A DNA stretch of 64,000 nt from Sphaerolaimus hirsutus. Lineage: Eukaryota; Nematoda; Chromadorea; Monhysterida; Sphaerolaimidae. Under the pieces are notes generated by a model. It worked only from the letters and a program-made list of their open reading frames with translations, searched no databases and was not told where the DNA came from. Position numbers and translations under genes: made by a program. The stretch spans positions 10,850,001 to 10,914,000 of the forward strand of contig OZ038456.1 of the NCBI GenBank assembly GCA_964036195.1, read 5' to 3'. Positions 58,967 to 64,000 of this stretch are shown here, piece after piece; positions within the stretch are counted from its first letter, which is position 1; every line of letters starts with the position of its first letter.

Positions 58967-60012
58967 CAGAGTTGGAAAAACGTATTTACGTTTACCCGAA
59001 ATACCCGGTTATTCGGGTATTTATATTTACGTTTACGTTTACGTTTTCCAAAAATACCATTACGTTTTGTTACGTTTTCCTGACCAAAATACCCGGGTAC
59101 TTCGGAAAACGTAAAAATTCTGATATTTAGGTGTTTTTAGTGGCTGCACCCTCAGAAGAAACTGCATATTGCCATGAATTCTCTACCGATTTTGATGGTT
59201 GACCACTTAAAATGGTCAGAATGACGTGGCAATCACTTTAGTCCTGCGATTAGAATGAGTACAAACAACACCTCAAATATTTAATACACTCCAATACATA
59301 GCCACTAATTGTCCACTGACCGGAGTAAATGCTGTACATAAAAATGCAACTGTATTTTGTCATAAACTGACAATAAATTATGAACAAAATAATGAAAGAA
59401 ATGTAATATTTATGATAAAAATTCAACACAATTTTAGGTTCTGTCTTCAGATAGGTATGACAGATGTCACAGTATATTTGATGAGACATTTTTCCAAAAT
59501 AAGCTAGTCTAAACAAACAGTTTTAAAAGTTGCAATGCACTGAAACAGTGGCTGTAAAGTGTCCATTTAGCCACGCTGGGCTTTTGAAATTTGGTAAAAG
59601 TATCCATTTGGGATGTGGAAACATTTGAGCAAATTATTTATCAGACTGAATTACAAAAATATGTAATTTTTGCTCAATTTTGATGTCGATATCATTGTTG
59701 TGTTCAGTTAGATTATCATTTGTTATAGTTGTCTGACTCGATGTTGTTCATTATGGTAAGCATGTAGTGCTAAAACATAAAGATATTGTATGGAAATCAG
59801 TGATTGACCCATATAAAGGTGAAAATAATGGTATTTTCCAAAGCAAAATGGCAAATACTACGCGTATAAAATTTTTACGTTTACGTTTTTTTTTACGTAT
59901 TCCTCGGTATTATAAAAATACCTTACGTTTTAGTATTTATACTTTAGATTTGGAAAAGGTATTTACGTTTACGTTTACGTTTTCCAAAAATACCAGTATT
60001 TGTACAACTCTG
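58967..60012. mobile_element. hAT-like element, ACGTTT arms, copy 2
   Basis: Starts CAGAGTTGGAAAAACG and ends GTACAACTCTG; flanked by the 8-bp direct repeat TTAAATAC (58959-58966 and 60013-60020). The arms match those at 32773-33642 closely, but the cargo is different. Part of the cargo (about 59195-59400) matches, inverted, that of the GGTGCC element. No gene. Confidence 0.9.
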
Positions 60013-60222
60013 TTAAATACTAGCATGAAAAAATGCTTGAATACTGAAAAGTTCACATAAATACTGACATCCGTATTCCCCACATTCTTCGTTTCATACC
60101 TTGAAAAAGCCTATATATTGAACCCCACAAGCCCCCTACACCCCCACCCCAAAATAACAATTTTTAGCTATCTTTCCCTCGGGAGGAGCAATTAGCTACA
60201 AATCTATCCGGCCTCTGTGATC

Positions 60223-60387
60223 ATAGGCGGCGCATGGTCCCAATTTGTGCTTGTGACATTCACAAGCACATTGGCCAAAATTTGACCTTGTGACACTTTT
60301 TACTGGGTAAACATAGGTATTTCTGCTTGTGACACCGAAAATTCCGCTTGTGACATTCACAAGCGCACAAGCACTGACGCCGCCTAT
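60223..60387. repeat. Small foldback with ATAGGCGGCG ends
   Basis: ATAGGCGGCG at the left is mirrored by CGCCGCCTAT at the right. Inside, TGCTTGTGACATTCACAAGC occurs at both ends in short palindromes. About 165 bp, MITE-like. The rest of 60013-61337 is AT-rich with no gene seen. Confidence 0.6.
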
Positions 60388-61337
60388 GTCTGTGATTGTC
60401 GAAATTCAAGATACCCGTTTCGCATACCCAAGACTGCAACCCGTTTCACAAGTCTACATTAATTTTTTTGGTATTCATCTGCATGCTTCTAGTGTGCACA
60501 TCGTGTTATGGCCTTGCATCCAAGATGCCTCGTGTGCCTTGCATCCAAGATTGCGATTTTTTGTAAAAAATTTTTTTAAATATTTGTAAAATTTTGTAAA
60601 ATATTTGTGAAATTTTTGTAAAATGGTTTCATTTTATTCCATTTATGACATTCAAAAAAATATATAAAAAAATAGAATGAAACATGAATAAAATTAGAAT
60701 AAAATAAGATTAAAAAAATAGAATTCAGTTTTAGTAAAAATCATTTTACTAAAACCAACCATGCTCCCAAAGTTTTGATCTGACTGAATGAAATTTTATG
60801 GACACTCAATAGTTCACGTATACATTGAGAGCGGAGCCTGAAAATTTGACACTTTATTGTCAACATATGGAACTTGATGGAAAGCATGAGAGAGCCAAAT
60901 TGGACACACACCACAGGCCTGAATTGGGTTTGAAACTTAAAATGTGATATACACAAAATCGCATTTTGTGGACTTGTTGACTTTTGTGTATGCCTCAATT
61001 TGTATATCACAATGAAGTTGCTCACACAAATAAACATTTTTCACTCACATTCGTCTGAACTGCAGGGTAAATGTGACGTGGGCCAAGTTCACATGTGACC
61101 CAATTGTTATTTTCTACTTGTACACTCGTATGAAAATAACTTAGAACATTGACTTTGGTATAACGATGGTTATGTATGCATTCTTTAGACACAAAAAGGG
61201 CAGAAGACACATTGTTATTTTCCATGAAATGACAATTCTTTAGCTTTGACTGCCATTACTGATGCGATGATTGATATATATTTTAAACGTGTATGGAATC
61301 AACTCAGTTGAAATAGGGTGCTTGTGAATGTCACAAG

Positions 61338-61560
61338 TAGGGTGTCAAAAATTTTTTTATGGAAAACGGAAAGGGTAAAAATGTTTCATCTGCTGGAAAA
61401 CGGAAAACTGAAAGGGTAAAAAAGTTTTATCGGCCGGAAATCAGAAAACGGAAAAATGCAACTGCGGAAAACGGAAAACGGAAAGAGAAATTTGCACGGA
61501 AATGGAAAAAGTTAACAAAATTTTGCTAGAAATGGAAAAATTAACATGAAACACCTGCTT
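61338..61560. mobile_element. hAT-like left arm, TTTCCG family, with BEL-like cargo start
   Basis: TAGGGTGTCAAAAATTTTTT followed by repeated GGAAAACGGAAA, then CACCTGCTTGCAGGTTTGCC, the same cargo junction as in the element at 52169-54140 (inverted, about 53800-53860). The presumed target copy is GTCACAAG. No right end is found before 64000, so it is either one-ended or its other end lies outside the window. Confidence 0.7.
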
Positions 61561-62171
61561 GCAGGTTTGCCTGTTTAGCTTTGATTGTGGTAGCTGTATA
61601 GTTTTGAATTTTTGATTGTACCAGTGTACCTTTACTTGTACTGAGCATCTGAACTGAATCAGCAAAAATCATTACAAAAGGATCAAAGTAACAACAATAC
61701 TCTGAATTTAGCAAAATGGATCTGTGATGTAACATAACAGTAAACAGTATAAGAGTACACTCAGCAGACAGCAATGTATGCAACCAAAATGTCAGGACTG
61801 AGTTGGATACAAATGGTCTTTCATGGAGATGGTATCATTATGGTACATTTTCTTCTGAAAAATACATGGGATGCAGTCTGCAGAGTATATGAGACAATAT
61901 AATGCCAAATAGTGCCACAAAAGATCACTGCATTAAAATCAAATGGTGTAACAATAATCAATTTGAGGCAGTAGTTGGTGCAACACTATCAACTTCTAAA
62001 GCGGGAATTAGAGCTCAGCGTCGATTTGACGTGAAATGATGACGTGAAATGACGTCGTGAAATTAATTACACGAGTGTGGATCATGCTACGGGTCTACAA
62101 TTTTCTAAGGATAATATATGAATCAATACCTTAATCGTGTCCAATACTGAGTGTTATCAGACACAACTAAC

Positions 62172-62425
62172 GATGGCAAAAAAAGATTTGAAAATTCGAA
62201 AACATTTTCGAATTTTCGAATTTTTTCGGAATTTTCGAAATTTTTTTCACCCTTGGAAAAAACACTTAAAAATCGATTTATTTTTCAAAAAATTCGAAAA
62301 TTCGAAAATACTTTTCGAATTTTTTCGGAATTTTCGAATTTTTATTTCACCCTTGGAAAAAACACTTAAAAATCGATTTATTTTTCAAAAAATTCGAAAA
62401 TTCGAAAATACTTTTCGAATTTTTC
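62172..62425. mobile_element. Arm of ATTCGAAAA motifs
   Basis: After ACGATGGCAAAAAAAG the sequence is repeated TTCGAAAATTCGAAA/TTTTCGAATTTTTTCGG, with a direct duplication (62222-62310 and 62330-62415). The ACGATGG start resembles the end of the element at 57107, so this is probably another hAT-like arm; no matching right end or duplication is seen. Confidence 0.5.
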
Positions 62426-62691
62426 AGGGAATTCAAGGCCACAAAATACATTTCTGAAGTTCAACGTCTAGATCAATTGAGATTGATATGTGGCACATAT
62501 GAAAAAGTGTAATGTAATGAAAAAAAACATCAACAAAAAAGTTGGAAGCCGCGGCGGCAGAGGCGGACCCATAGATAGACTGTATATTCTGCGGACAGAA
62601 TACTCTGCAATCACACTCATTTATGTCTCACATAGGAAGCGTGCCAGTTATGATGAAGCATGCGATTTTGTATAAAAAATGACTGTAAACC

Positions 62692-62882
62692 CATAAATCC
62701 TCAAATAAGTCTTCCTCCCCTCGAAACCCACCCCCCTGTTGTGAACTTGAAGAAAAAATCACTCGTCCCTCATTAAACTCCTACCTCAAAATATTCTAAG
62801 GAAAAAATAACTCCCCGGGGGACTTCTGTATCGTTCCAATTTTAGTATATGTCCACGAGGGACTTATTCAAGGATTTACGGA
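62692..62882. mobile_element. C-run element with AAATCCTC ends
   Basis: CATAAATCCTCAAATAAGTC at the left is mirrored by GGGACTTATTCAAGGATTTACG at the right, with short C runs inside. A fourth, more degenerate end-variant of the C-run family. The limits are approximate. Confidence 0.5.
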
Positions 62883-63037
62883 AATGAATATCATTATAAC
62901 AGAGATGACTTTTTCAACTTTTCATGAAAATCGCATGGGCAAAAAAGGGGGTTTAAAGTGACTGGAGTAAATGTATTGTAGTATTTTTTAGGACTGGGGT
63001 GGGCGGTAGCCACAGAACACGTAGTATTAGCTCAGAA

Positions 63038-63787
63038 CAGAGTTGCGAAAGCGTATTTACGCTTACCCGAAATACCCGGGTAAATGGGTATTTATATTTA
63101 CGCTTACGCTTACGCTTTCATAAAATACCCATACGCTTTATTACGCTTTCCCGGCCGAAATACTCGGGTACTAAAAGCGTAAAAAACGTTTCAGACGGTA
63201 CAGTTTTACGCTTTTGAAAAAGCGTAAAACCACAAAAAAGAAAGTGAAAGAGAAGCGAGCGAGGAGGCGTACTAAAAAAATGACTGCGTGTGTGCAATAA
63301 CGCACTGAACATAGCGGCACATGTAAAAAATGTCTTGAAACACAAATGTCTAGTGAAATTTGTGCTGTCAAGCGTAGCTTTATATTAGGAATACTGGGGC
63401 CATTTTAGTAGTACGACGACGATTTTTTCACCGTCGACAGGGCCTTATCTGATTTAGAAGGTGAAGCATTTTCTGGGGGGGGGGTGGCTGAGTGTCTGGG
63501 GCTTCTGGGAATCAATAGGTACTGAGCCTCAGGAGGATCGATAGCTGAGCAACGTCTGGGATAAAAAGTTGGGTTTGGGCATTTTATTTGGGCAACCCAC
63601 AATCCCCCTACTAGACTGCTCAACAGCAAGACCACTTCATAAAAAATTTTTACGCTTACGCTTGTTTTACGCTTTCCTAGGTATTTAAAAAATACCTTAC
63701 GCTTACAGTATCCACACTTAAAATTTAGAAAGTGTATTTACGCTTACGCTTACGCTTTCCAAAAATACCGGTATTTTAACAACTCTG
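63038..63787. mobile_element. hAT-like element, ACGCTT arms
   Basis: Starts CAGAGTTGCGAAAGCG and ends TTTTAACAACTCTG; flanked by the 8-bp direct repeat GCTCAGAA (63030-63037 and 63788-63795). Layout and non-repeat parts of the arms equal those of the ACGTTT family (TACCCGAAATACCCGGGTA), but nearly every ACGTTT is ACGCTT. The cargo includes a 76-codon minus-strand frame with no recognised domain. Confidence 0.9.
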
Positions 63788-64000
63788 GCTCAGAACTGTA
63801 TGGCAAAAATTTCGATATATAGGTAGGCTTTTTTGAAGTGTAGAAGGAAGAAAATGGAGAGAAAGTGCTAAAAGTAGGTGTAAAATAGCACAAAATGGAT
63901 ATATAAGCATATACCTAGTACTAAAGATAGGTAAATAGGAACAAGAACTAGTGATTTTGGAGGTAAATATCTATAAAAACGTATGAAAAATAGTGATTAT

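Overview
The window is animal nuclear DNA. It carries a BEL/Pao-type LTR retrotransposon (a lineage known only from animals), spliced genes with many small exons and GT-AG introns, a spliced PIF/Harbinger transposase, and dense non-autonomous DNA transposons. I cannot name the species; the DUF1759/DUF1758 style of the BEL polyprotein would suit an invertebrate. I see no rRNA, tRNA or CRISPR array and no bacterial-style operon.

Left part (1-31.2 kb): four intron-rich genes. (1) A plus-strand gene, open at the left edge and ending at 9715, begins with a 509-bp tandem array in which every unit carries one phase-matched 45-codon exon. An acidic and proline/glycine repeat exon, a basic exon and an unrecognised globular C-terminal part follow. 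(2) 11930-18014, plus: 12 exons whose phases all agree, giving about 620 residues with the layout of a class I membrane-fusion glycoprotein (signal peptide, furin-type site, hydrophobic segment, coiled coil, Cys-rich region, second heptad region, membrane anchor, short tail). (3) 20689-21870, minus: the last three exons of a protein with a Cys/His zinc-binding motif. (4) 27184-29085, plus: four exons giving about 166 residues, a small type I membrane protein with a second basic cleavage-type site. Introns and intergenic DNA here are filled with foldback elements built on the palindrome ACTTGTGCACAAGT and an octamer ATTTGCAT, in several rearranged copies.

Right part (31.2-64 kb): almost entirely mobile elements. 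I found a complete Harbinger element (37194-41027) with 3-bp target duplication; a BEL element (about 48347-55588, minus) that has lost its 3' half; and at least nine hAT-like elements bounded by 8-bp target duplications. The ends of these hAT-like elements are long arms of one expanded hexamer-like motif (TTTCCG, ACGTTT, ACGCTT, GGCGCC, GGTGCC and others) around unrelated cargo. One carries part of a second BEL reverse transcriptase and sits inside the gag of the first BEL. Several TA-flanked elements and large foldbacks are nested among them.

Genes 2 and 4 are both predicted secreted, basic-site-processed, membrane-anchored proteins about 9 kb apart on one strand, so they may act together, but nothing in the sequence proves it. 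Gene models come from splice-site and phase agreement read by eye; no transcript or database support was available.
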